Part shown: one piece after another, positions 54,885-64,000 of the stretch
Layout of the letters: each line of letters starts with the position of its first letter
Numbering within the stretch: the first letter of the stretch is position 1
NCBI GenBank assembly: GCA_039881045.1
Contig: JAYWVB010000030.1
Coordinates: 124,001-188,000 of the forward strand
DNA: 64,000 nucleotides
DNA from: Chaetomium olivaceum
Taxonomy: Eukaryota > Ascomycota > Sordariomycetes > Sordariales > Chaetomiaceae
Direction of reading: 5' to 3'
Program-made: the position numbers and the translations under genes
The notes under the pieces: model-generated
Seen by the model: only the letters and a program-made list of their open reading frames with translations
Database searches by the model: none
What the model was told of the DNA's origin: nothing

Positions 54885-56951
54885 CTACTCACAGTTCGCC
54901 ATTGCTTCCTCAACGCCCTCTCGCGTCAAGGCATGGGGGCATACACGGACAAACGAGTAGTGTTCTGGCTTTCCTTTCTTCTGGCGTAACAGCAAGGCCA
55001 AGCCGGGGTACACTTCCACCAGCACTTCGTCCATGCGCAACTGGCGGACGTTCTCGATCGATCTTGCCGTGCCATTTGAGGGGCCATCCCTTGCGAAAAA
55101 TCCTCTGACAACCCTCGGCCGAACGAGCGTCATTATTAACTGCTGGTCTTCGTTCCTGTCAAACTTTAATACACCATCCTTCTCGTTTGGTGTCCTGTAC
55201 CGGCCCGGAGACGCCATAACCCCAAGCGCCTTGTGGTCCGGCCACGGGGCAGTCCAGTCAGCGGCCCACGATGGCAGACTCTCCACCTTTGACGGATTCT
55301 TGATCAAGGCGAGTATTAACCCAGGCCCGTGATTCTTGATCAGCAGAGACGAATAGGCGGCGTAGACCTCGGCTACTGTTTGTCCGTAGTCAAGTGAAGA
55401 CCAGGGGGCAACAGCGTTACCGTCTAAACGCTTAGCGATATTGAGAACGGCGAAGATCTTGTCCCTAGGATCCTCGCACTGGAGATGTCGGGTTTCGAAG
55501 AGAATATCTAGAAGGCACGACTGTTTCTGCGCGCCATGAGGCCGGAGGGATCGAGGTAGTCGGGATAGCTTAGCGACATCCCACTCTTCCGCCGGACTCT
55601 GGTTGTGAAGTTTCGAAAGATGGACTATCCGCGCTCCCGTTGTCGTTTTCTCCCCGCACACAAAACGGACTCTCGCGAGTTCTGGAAGTCCGACCTCCTG
55701 CAGTGTCCACAAGCGCTTAAACCACGGCCGTTCAAAAAACGCCGCCAGCACCCGCTCCAAATCCTCTGGCTGCGGTGCCCGCTGAGTCGGAGCCAGTCCG
55801 AGAACCGCAACACGGTACTGCTCCTGCGCAACCTCCCACGCCCTGCCCCCCTTCTTTTCCAACCCCTCCCACACCCGCTCCAGCCGATCCAACACTTGAT
55901 CTGCCCTCGTCTGCATACCCTCGCCGCCAACCCGCCCCACCCACTCCCTAAACACCCTCTCCATCCCCGACCTCTTCCCTCTCTCCCTCTCCCCCTTGCC
56001 ACCCAACCCCTCGGCCACCCCCTCCAACTCCTTTTCTTTTAACCCATTAACCCACTCCAGCAACCCATCCGACCCCTGCCCCGCCTCCCCAACATACGCC
56101 ACGACTCTCCGCGCTCCACAATAGATGGCGTCCATGGCCGTGACCTGACGGGATTTCTCGGCCGTGTCGGCGTGGTTGACACACACGGCGTCGACCCAGA
56201 CGCGGCGCGGTTTGTGAGGGTGGCGGAGATGGCGGAGGGCGGTGGCGCATGGGGAAGGGATGGGGTGTGCTGTCCAGGCGGTGCCGGTTGAGGGGTCGGT
56301 TGTTGTGAGGAGGAGGGGTTGGGATTGGGGGAGTTGGTTGTGATGGGTTGGTGAGCGGGTGGCGGCAGTAGTGATGGTTGTATCAGTCACGCGGGTGTAG
56401 GAGAGGGCGTCGTAGGCTGGGGCGGAGGAGAGGGTGGTTGTGGAGATTGTGCCCCGAATGGGTGCGTTTGGGGAGTCGGGGTGGATGGTTAGGAGCCGGA
56501 TAGTTGTTGGGGGAGTGGAGGGAAGTGGGCTGAAAGTGTAGAGTGGAAGCGATGATGTATCGATGGGTGTGACGTCGGAGGCGGGAGTTGGAATATTGTC
56601 AAGTGTAGGGGCAAAGTCGAGGTAGTCGAACAGCCATGTGATTGTCTCGCGGAGGTCGCGCAGTTGGTGGACGAGAAAGAGAGGCGTCAACAGAACTTGC
56701 GCCACGACCATAAGCCAGAGGATGAGGATGACTGCCCATGGCAAGATGATGCTGAGGCCGATCCATCGGCCTATTCTTCTGACGGTTCGCTCCGGCTCTT
56801 CTCGTCGTTGAATGCTTTGGGATATGCTGGTGGCAGTCACCCAGACCCAGAAGACGGGGGTGAGTGGGATGACGGTGATGGCCAAGACAATGAGGGTGAC
56901 GGCGATGGGGATCGGGACGAGGTGGAGACTCGCCATGCTCGGCGAGAGCAT
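54885..56951 (-). CDS. HET-domain protein with N-terminal membrane anchor
   Basis: One uninterrupted frame of 688 residues from the ATG at 56951. Two hydrophobic stretches near the N-terminus (about residues 8-42, VPIPIAVTLIVLAITVIPLT and onward, and 70-95, IILPWAVILILWLMVV) suggest membrane anchoring. The HET domain has YDALSYTR (the usual Trp of ALSYxW is replaced), RRVWVDAVCVNHADTAEKSRQV, MDAIYCGARRVVAYVGEAG, and RPWFKRLWTLQEVG, with a long charged insertion between. HET proteins execute incompatibility-triggered cell death. Unlike the copy at 7.5-9.5 kb this gene is intact. A downstream ATG at 56936 is an alternative start. Confidence 0.9.
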   Translation of the reverse strand: MLSPSMASLHLVPIPIAVTLIVLAITVIPLTPVFWVWVTATSISQSIQRREEPERTVRRIGRWIGLSIILPWAVILILWLMVVAQVLLTPLFLVHQLRDLRETITWLFDYLDFAPTLDNIPTPASDVTPIDTSSLPLYTFSPLPSTPPTTIRLLTIHPDSPNAPIRGTISTTTLSSAPAYDALSYTRVTDTTITTAATRSPTHHNQLPQSQPLLLTTTDPSTGTAWTAHPIPSPCATALRHLRHPHKPRRVWVDAVCVNHADTAEKSRQVTAMDAIYCGARRVVAYVGEAGQGSDGLLEWVNGLKEKELEGVAEGLGGKGERERGKRSGMERVFREWVGRVGGEGMQTRADQVLDRLERVWEGLEKKGGRAWEVAQEQYRVAVLGLAPTQRAPQPEDLERVLAAFFERPWFKRLWTLQEVGLPELARVRFVCGEKTTTGARIVHLSKLHNQSPAEEWDVAKLSRLPRSLRPHGAQKQSCLLDILFETRHLQCEDPRDKIFAVLNIAKRLDGNAVAPWSSLDYGQTVAEVYAAYSSLLIKNHGPGLILALIKNPSKVESLPSWAADWTAPWPDHKALGVMASPGRYRTPNEKDGVLKFDRNEDQQLIMTLVRPRVVRGFFARDGPSNGTARSIENVRQLRMDEVLVEVYPGLALLLRQKKGKPEHYSFVRVCPHALTREGVEEAMANCE

Positions 56952-57412
56952 CCTCCTCAATCCACCGGTTCTGGTTGAGCGGTCGGGGGCATTGGCATCT
57001 TGGTTGCAGTGACAAACGTTGGGAAGCGCATGTGAGATTACACACGAGGTTGTTGGCGTACTTCGGAAGGAACCGAGGCTGTGGCACAGCGATCAGCGAC
57101 TGGAAATTGGAGACAAGGTGAGGCTGCTTACTCCGGGATGTCACGCGCCAAAACTGACTTCGTATCCCTGATATGTCTTGGTTCTTATTTAATTCTTCGG
57201 ACGAGGTCGATCTTGAAGGTGATTGTTTTATTTGGTGGTGACGGACCATGAGGCAATCACGGTTTCGAGGTGGGGCGTCTCTCAGCCCCATTTCCAGGGG
57301 CAATCCCTGAGACGTCGGCACAACCCCTGATATTATCAGTCCGTGGTTGGTCTATGTATGATTACAAGAAGAGAGTTACACGCAGCTCCCTCAAAGCCGC
57401 AACATCTAAAGC
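56952..57412. other. Intergenic, nothing recognised
   Basis: 461 bp between the HET gene 5' side and the AIM24 stop; no feature recognised. Confidence 0.5.
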
Positions 57413-58701
57413 TCACCGGACGAAGTCATTTAGGTCCTTCGCATCCTCGAAGCTGACCTTCCCACCCTTGCCAACACTGGCAACATGAAGGGCAACCTTC
57501 TGCTCCGGCTTCTTCTCCTCGAGAATCTTCGGCTTGCTGGCCAACTGAACTGCAGCCGGCACGGCGCCAGCCTCAGCGTCGGCGATCTCGTTCACGTTCT
57601 CCCTGGTCAGCACGTCCCTAACCCTGACCCCGCGACTTGACATCAAGACCGTCATGGGTCCCTTGAACTGCAAGAACAGCCGGTCACCCCATATCGTTCG
57701 CCGCGCAGCAGTCCTCAGCCCGTAAAGCAGCCTCGCCAGCGCCTTGTATGTCCCCGTATCGCGCATGGCGTTCCAAAAGCGCGCTACCCGTTCTGGCATC
57801 AACCGCTCGGCGGCGTTGGTAATCGAAGACGGCACGGCCGGCACCTGCAGGCTGAGTCGCGTACTCCTAAAACGAAACGGCAGCGGCGGGTTGCGCGTGA
57901 CGGGGTATGCGACGACGTGCGACGGGTGCAGCACCATCTCCTCCCCCTCGCCCAATGTGAGCTCATAGATTTGCCCCGGTGCGGCGAGCGCTGCCAGCCC
58001 ACGGCCTGTGAGGTGTGTATTGCCCCAGTGGGCGACCGACAGACCCTTCTGGATGCGCGGTGACGGGCTCAGGGTGTGCCCCGTCCAGGCAAGCAGGGCG
58101 TTGCGTTGCGCGACGATCCAGTCGGTTGTGCCGTCTAGGTGGAGGACGGAGAAGGTGGTGTTGGGGGATTTGGTGCCTATTAGGGCGGTAATGGGTGTCG
58201 TCGAGGTGATGCGCTGGTAGAGGAACGGGATGCCGAGGACGGCTCGTTGGAGGGGCGAGAGGAGGGAGAGGGTGGATTGCGCCTGTCGAAACGAAGTTAG
58301 CGAATGGCCTTCAAAGTGGCAATCGGAGGACATGGGCTTGCATTTTCCACATCCCCAGCTACCGACACCAATGTGCCCCGCCGTGTGTAGAGCCTTTGAG
58401 AGGCAGAAAGGCTGACGGAGAGGAGGGAGTAAGGCGACCCGAGAACTTCGAAACGGGCATCTGAATCATGTTAGGTCTACATAAGGTTGTTGACCACCGG
58501 TGCGGAAGTCCATCGCATACCTGCTGAATCTCTCTGCGAACCAGGGTATGCGCCAAAAGCGTCGGCGCCAGGTCGGGAGTTGTTGGTGGGGGATGCGTTG
58601 AGTTGAATTGCCCTGCACTGGTAGCAAACAAAACCCGGCCGTATTGACGACTGGACCAGCGCAGGCCGTAGCCGCTGAACCAAGGGCGCGTGTCGTCTCA
58701 T
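57413..58701 (-). CDS. AIM24: AIM24-family mitochondrial protein
   Basis: Exons 58701..58521, 58460..58342 and 58282..57413 add to 390 codons. The N-terminus MRRHAPLVQRLRPALVQSS is a mitochondrial presequence. The family core starts DARFEVLGSPYSLLSVSLSA, continues RRGTLVSVAGDVENAQSTLS, and ends in a beta-rich domain (GKGLAALAAPGQIY-like, FLQFKGPMTVLMSSRG). Yeast Aim24 is an inner-membrane protein needed for MICOS integrity. The second intron uses a GC donor (GAAAAT-GCAAGC...CAG). It is required to connect VEN to AQSTLSLLSPLQ, and no GT donor gives that frame. Frame intact throughout. Confidence 0.9.
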
Positions 58702-59048
58702 GGTGCGCGGCCAGCCACAAACCCACGAGCGGCGTTTTTCGGAAAGCTTGAAGGTTGCTTCCAACCTGGAAGTTCCCGATCCAGGTTGCTTGGGCCAAAA
58801 AATGCGGGACAAGGGTCGAGCTTGAGAGAGCACGGGCCACTTCTTCAATTGAACTCAATTCATTCCCCTTTGCAGATTGACGGTGGAACCCCCTGCAGAT
58901 TTGTTGCCTTGGTGATCTCCTTGGAGCTCACCTGAAGCTTTGCCTGCCAACACGCTTTTGTTCACGCGTCGCGGTGTTGGTTCATCCCCTCTCCCTCCAT
59001 TTCTTCTTTTCCCCTCCGTCCGCCGTAGGTGCGAGTTGTTACGACGCC
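58702..59048. other. Divergent promoter of AIM24 and kinesin genes
   Basis: 347 bp between the two start codons; CT-rich just before the kinesin ATG. No gene. Confidence 0.5.
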
Positions 59049-61396
59049 ATGCCCACCGTAAGAACTGTTGTTAGATTTCGGCCTCTTCTTGAAAAAGAGC
59101 TCGAGAAGGATGTCATCGTCCGCGCAGACCGCGTCGACGAGGGGAAGCCATTGACCCTCGTCAAGATTCCCAGTCCCAAGAACGGAGCTGAAGAGTTCTC
59201 GTTTGCCTTCAACAGTGTCTATGAACAGTCTACTTCACAGGAGGAGCTCTTCACCGCCGAAGGCAGGTACCAGAACGCGTCTGGCGGTGTACAACTCATT
59301 ACTAACTTCCAGCAGTCGCTCCGCACATGAAGGCACTGTTTCAAGGCTTGGATGTGACAATCTTTGCTTATGGCGTGACGGGTACCGGCAAGACGCACAC
59401 GATGCGCGGTGGACTGCGGCTTGCCGAGCGCGGCGTAATCCCTAGGCTGCTGAGCAACGTCTATCGGAGGGGAAAGAAGATCACCAAAGACACCGACGGG
59501 GCAACGACGGTGACTGTCGCTCTTTCCTATTACGAGATTTACAACGACAAGGTCTTCGACCTCCTCGAACCGCCCGAGAAGCGAACACCGGCCGGCCTGC
59601 CACTGCGGGAGAAGGACGGAAAGACCATGGTCGTGGGCTTGTCAGAACGCTCGTGCGACGATCTCAAGGACTTTGAAAGGCTGTACATCGAGGCGAACAA
59701 CAACCGCGTGACAGCGGCTACCAAACTGAACGCTCACAGTAGTAGGAGCCACGCCATCCTGCGGGTCAAGGTGACGCAGACGACAGGGAACATGGTCAAG
59801 GAGAGCACCGCATCCGCCATTGACTTGGCCGGCTCGGAAGATAACCGGCGAACGGACAATGGCAAAGAGCGACTGGTGGAGTCTGCGGCGATCAACAAGA
59901 GTCTCTTCGTCTTGAGCCAGTGCATCGATGCGATTTCGCGCGGCGACAAGCGGATCCCGTACCGCGAGTCCAAAATGACCCGGATTCTGTCTCTGGGGCA
60001 GAACAATGGGATCACCGTCATGATTCTCAACCTCGCCCCCATCCGCAGCTACCACCTCGACACGCTCAGCAGCCTGAACGTGAGCTCCCGGGCGAAGCGC
60101 ATCGAGGTGCGCGAGATCGAAAACGAGATCGTGTACAAGCAGGCCCCTCGCACTAATTCCGGTGGGCTTGGGGGTATCGGTGTGCTGCGTCAGCCGCTGC
60201 GGCCGCTGAACAACGCCCACAACGTCCACACGGGTACGATGGCAGCGAAGGCGGCAGAGAAGGCTGAAAAGCCCGACAAGCCCGTCAAGGCGTTTGCCGT
60301 CTACACCGACAAAAAGCCCTCGGTGGCCACCCGAACCATCGTCGCGCCAGCCGCCGCCAACACCTCCGTCCCACGACAGCCCCTCCAGCCACAGCGGCCG
60401 TCCGAGACATCGGACACGCTCCCGCGCCCCTCGAAGCTCGCCCGACCGACGGGCATGGGGCAATCCCTCCTCCGCCAACCACAACCGGTCCAGATCTCCC
60501 CACCTTCCCCCACGAAACAAATCTCACAAATCTCTATCACGCCCGACCAGATCGAAGCCATGGTCGAGAAGAAGGTCGCCGAGATCCTCGCCTCCCGCGC
60601 CGCCGCCGAAGCCGCCTCTGCCCCGCAACCCGTCTCCGCTGCGGGAGCCGACCCAACTCCCAGCACACCCACCACCAGCGCCCCCGCCGCAACCCAGAAC
60701 GAGATCAGCGAGGAGGTCAAGCGCCGACTGGAAGCCCTCGAACGACGCATCGACAACGAGTCACGTGCCGACGACAGCCGGTCCGAGGGCTTGCGGCTGC
60801 TGTTGCAGGCGCGGCAGGCGAAGGAGCACGGGGACGACGAGGGCGCGCTGGCGCTGTATGAGCGGGCGCTGCCTTTTTTTCCGGGGCAGGCGAAGCTGCT
60901 GGGGAAGATTGAGAGGTTGAGGGTGAAGCTGGGGAAGGCGGTGGTGGTGGTGGAGAGGGAGGGGAAAGAAGGGAGTGGGCTCGAGGGCAGGGTGAAGAGG
61001 GAGAGGAAGGGGAGGGTGCTGGTGAGTGGGGATGAGGATGGGACGGAGGCGGATATTGATGAGGAGGAGGATGTGGCGGGGAAGAGCCCTGCCAGGGGTA
61101 AGGGGTTGAAGAAGAAGGCTGTGAAGGCTGGAGCGCTGGAGGAGGAATTCGATGATCCTACCTCGCCACGCGTGAAGCAGTTGCTTGAGATTGTCAACTC
61201 GAGAGATCTAGTCCTGATCAAGGGGCTGCATGGCTTTGGTGCGAAGAAGGCGCAGGATCTGGTCGACTGTCTGACTCTCAGGGGTGACGAAGAGTCCGGT
61301 CGCATTGAGTCGCTGGCCCAGTTGCGGACACTGCCGGGAATGGGCGGCCGTACTATCGAGCGTGCCTATGAGGGGTTGGTTGTTGCTGAGGTGTAA
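59049..61396 (+). CDS. Kinesin-10 (Kid/KIF22-like) chromokinesin
   Basis: Exons 59049..59262 and 59316..61396 give 764 residues. The motor domain is at the N-terminus: TVVRFRPL, P-loop YGVTGTGKTHT, switch I NAHSSRSHA, switch II IDLAGSED, and KMTRILSLG. The neck is followed by a Pro/Ser-rich linker and a short coiled-coil-like region (EVKRRLEALERRIDNE). The C-terminus (VLIKGLHGFGAKKAQDLVD, then LPGMGGRTIERAYEG) is a helix-hairpin-helix DNA-binding unit, the hallmark of Kid-type chromokinesins that push chromosome arms. The 53-bp intron uses a GC donor (GAAG-GCAGGT), has a TACTAAC branch site, and ends CAGCAG. It joins FTAE to VAPHMKALFQG. Confidence 0.92.
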
Positions 61397-62152
61397 TCGT
61401 TGCTCGGCATTTTCCGGCGAGGTTTGTTTTCCATGCTTGTGGGTTTATTTGCATACCGGTCCGTCGGTGCATTTACCTCGGGGTTCGTCCCTGCATTGGT
61501 TGGTCAGCGTTTTTGTTCATTCATCAACCGGCATTGCATGGCTAGGAGTTTGGGCATGGCGTATTGGCGGCGCATTTGCTTGATTCATTCATTGTTTAAT
61601 AAAGGGTGCATGTTCCCAGACGGGCTTTCTCGGCTGGGTCAAGGAAGTCAAGTTTTGTGTGTTCAAGCTGGTTGGGCATCCAAAAGAAGAAGTTAGAAGT
61701 AAGACACTTGCATAGTTGCATAGTTAATAGACTGATGTTTCTTCGTCGGAATTCCTCCTCCCTTGAATCGGCATCAACAAAAGGGGTCGATGTGCATGGC
61801 ATGGCGCTGAAGAAGCCCCACATTGCATCATCGCTGGTTGATCCACCCCCGGATCCGAGCATCGCAGCGGGAGCTCTCTCGGAGCTTCGACATTTCCTTC
61901 GCCGAGGCCGAAGAGGGCCGGAGACCGCGGAAATCACTCAGATCCGCCAACAAGAGTCAGACAGCGAGCTCGCCATCCGTTCCCTCTAACCTTGTGCGTT
62001 CGAACCTTGGGTCGAACCCCACCTGAGCGACTTGCCAATCCCGCACAAATCGCGCTGGTCACGGCCACGGTCGAGCACTTCCCGTCGCCGACATCAACCA
62101 CAAAACGCTGTCGTTCTCTCCCGTGGAAGATGACGCCCCAGCCTCCGTCGCA
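61397..62152. other. Intergenic between kinesin and ATM1
   Basis: Kinesin 3' UTR and ATM1 leader; no additional gene. A GTCGAACCCC sequence near 62010 mimics a tRNA T-arm but has no tRNA around it. Confidence 0.5.
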
Positions 62153-64000
62153 ATGGCCTCACAACCAAGAATTCTGATGGCGTCAAGCCTGAACCGGGCC
62201 AAAGCTACCCAATTCCTCCGGCCGCGAGGCCCATTCGCTTCGCTCTACCGACAACCATGGACACCCCGACGAGGTGCGCTAAACGCGACCGCTGGTTCTT
62301 ATCTACGAGCTATCTTCCATACAACTACGCTACGTAGTTATGGTCCGAGAACGCCAAATGTCGAACCGAGCCAGCCCCCCACCGGGCCGAAGGCGACCCT
62401 CTCGCAACCGCAAGACCCCCTCGCGACAATAGATAAGAGCGCGCAGGAGCAGCGCAAGGCGGACTGGGCCATTATGAAGAGATGTCGCGATACCTGTGGC
62501 CGAAGGACAGTTGGGGGGACAAGTCACGCGTGCTGCTGGCCGTGGGGTTGCTGGTGGGCGGCAAGGTGCTCAACGTGCAGGTGCCCTTCTTCTTCCGCGA
62601 GATTGTCGACTCGCTTAATGTCGACATTGCCGCGACGGGGGGTACGGTGGCTACCGTGGCGGGGACCATGATTTTTGCGTATGGTGCCTCCAGGATAGGG
62701 GCCGTCGTGTCGCAGGAGCTGCGGAACGCCGTCTTCTCTCCGTTGCGCAAAAGGCGATTCGACGTGTGGCTACCAGGACGTTTGGCCACCTCCTGAACCT
62801 TGATCTGAACTTCCACCTTTCCAAGCAAACCGGTGGCTTGACCCGTGCTATCGACCGTGGTACCAAGGGCATTAGTTTCCTGTTGACCAGCATGGTGTTC
62901 CACATTGTGCCAACAGCACTAGAGATCAGCATGGTCTGTGGTATCTTGACGTATCAGTTTGGATGGGAATTCGCTGCCGTCACGGCACTCACCATGAGTG
63001 CATACACAGCCTTTACCATCTGGACAACTGCGTGGCGGACGAAATTCCGCCGCCAGGCCAACGCGGCTGACAACAAGGCGTCTACCGTTGCCGTGGACTC
63101 GCTCATCAACTACGAAGCCGTCAAGTACTTCAACAACGAAAAGTACGAGATCGGCCGCTACGACAAGGCCCTTCACCAATACGAGAAGAGCTCCATCAAG
63201 GTCGCCACGTCGCTGGCGTTCCTAAACAGTGGCCAAAACATCATCTTCTCGTCGGCGCTCACCATTATGATGTGGCTCGGTGCTAAAGGCATCGTCGGGG
63301 GTTCCCTCTCAGTCGGCGATTTGGTCCTCATCAATCAGCTCGTCTTCCAGCTCTCGGTCCCGCTGAACTTCCTCGGGTCGGTCTACCGCGAGCTGCGCCA
63401 GTCTCTCCTCGACATGGAAACCCTCTTCAACCTACAGAAGGTCAACGTCTCGATCAAGGAGAAGCCCAATGCGGCCTCCCTCGTCTTACCCAAGGGCGGT
63501 GAGATTCGTTTTGACAACGTTTCTTTCGGATACTACCCTGACCGGCCCATTCTCAACAACCTCTCCGTGACCATCCCGGCAGGCAAGAAAGTGGCCGTGG
63601 TCGGGCCGTCGGGCTGCGGTAAATCCACCTTGCTCCGCCTCCTCTTCCGCTCTTACGACCCCCAGTCCGGGCGCATTTTTATCGATGACCAAGATATCCG
63701 CGATGTCTCGCTTGATTCGCTGCGCCGCTCCATCGGCGTCGTCCCGCAGGACACCCCGCTGTTCAACGACACGGTCGAGCTCAACATCCGCTACGGCAAC
63801 CTCGACGCGTCTCCCGAGAGGGTGCTGGAGGCTGCCCGCCGCGCACACATTCACGATAAGATCGAGTCGTGGCCGCACGGATACCAGACCAAGGTCGGCG
63901 AGCGCGGCCTGATGATCTCCGGCGGCGAGAAGCAGCGCCTGGCCGTGTCGCGGCTCATTCTTAAGGACCCGCCGCTGCTTTTCTTTGACGAGGCCACCAG
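62153..64000 (+). CDS. ATM1: Mitochondrial ABC transporter ATM1, 3' end outside the window, two frameshifts
   Basis: Starts at ATG 62153 (alternative 62177) with a long basic presequence (LNRAKATQFLRPRG, SLYRQPWTPRRG). The transmembrane domain follows (DKSRVLLAVGLLVGGKVLNV, PFFFREIVDSLN, HLSKQTGGLTRAIDRG, KYFNNEKYE). The ATPase has Walker A GPSGCGKST, Q-loop VPQDTPLF, the signature ISGGEKQ and Walker B LLFFDEAT at the window edge. It exports a glutathione-bound sulfur species from the matrix for cytosolic Fe-S protein assembly and is normally indispensable. The frame breaks at about 62479 (MK then EMSRYLWP; AAGGAG read as AAGAG) and about 62738 (RNAVF then SVAQKAIRR; one base missing). Two lesions in such a gene argue for sequencing error. 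The frame is open from 62740 to 64000. Confidence 0.93.

Noticed and set aside
59263..59315. Alternative kinesin intron of 29 bp with a GT donor at 59287
   Set aside because: Too short for fungal splicing and would insert ten non-homologous residues; the 53-bp GC-AG intron gives the exact family sequence.
61995..62025. GTCGAACCCC resembling a tRNA T-arm
   Set aside because: No flanking cloverleaf; it lies in the ATM1 leader.

Overview
The window is 64 kb of nuclear DNA from a filamentous ascomycete (Pezizomycotina). It is most likely a Sordariomycete close to the Sordariales/Chaetomiaceae; this placement is inferred from gene content, not from a phylogeny. The evidence is GC-rich genes split by short introns (about 50-70 bp, mostly GTRNGT...AG), HET and NACHT-ankyrin genes, PTH11-like seven-helix proteins, Zn2Cys6 regulators, and secreted lignocellulose enzymes carrying CBM1 modules. 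No rRNA, tRNA or CRISPR locus was found. Exon joins below were worked out by hand from splice signals and reading frame.

Layout. 1-7.4 kb: the end of a conserved fungal gene, two seven-helix rhodopsin-domain proteins and an alpha/beta hydrolase, all on the minus strand. 7.4-11 kb: a broken HET gene and a broken NACHT-ankyrin gene lying head to head. 11.3-16.1 kb: a cytochrome P450 and a divergent Upc2-type Zn2Cys6 regulator. 16.4-22.4 kb: a mitochondrial hemerythrin-like protein, a GH10 xylanase with CBM1 and a secreted M28 aminopeptidase. 24.8-31.9 kb: an AT-hook protein, a short-chain dehydrogenase, a fungal regulator-like protein and a CE5 acetylxylan esterase with a scrambled CBM1. 33.7-36.4 kb: an 18-bp minisatellite and a DUF6604 protein. 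37.4-51.2 kb: an apparent aromatic catabolic cluster. 52.2-64 kb: a small secreted cysteine-rich protein, the MutY DNA glycosylase, a membrane-anchored HET protein, AIM24, a kinesin-10 and the start of the mitochondrial ABC transporter ATM1.

The most interesting system is the 37.4-51.2 kb block: a DapA-superfamily aldolase, an isochorismatase-like hydrolase, a two-domain extradiol-type ring-cleavage dioxygenase, a TfdB-type FAD phenol hydroxylase, a P450, a fumarylacetoacetate-hydrolase-family enzyme and a Zn2Cys6 regulator. Hydroxylase and dioxygenase are divergently transcribed from one 732-bp interval. Together they could form a fungal meta-cleavage route: phenol to catechol, ring opening, hydration or hydrolysis, then aldol cleavage. 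This is inferred from families and active-site residues; no substrate is proven.

A caution runs through the window. At least eight conserved genes, including the normally indispensable ATM1, carry single-base insertions or deletions, mostly in short C or G runs. This points to residual sequencing error. The premature in-frame stops in the HET and NACHT-ankyrin genes are substitutions and look more like real decay.
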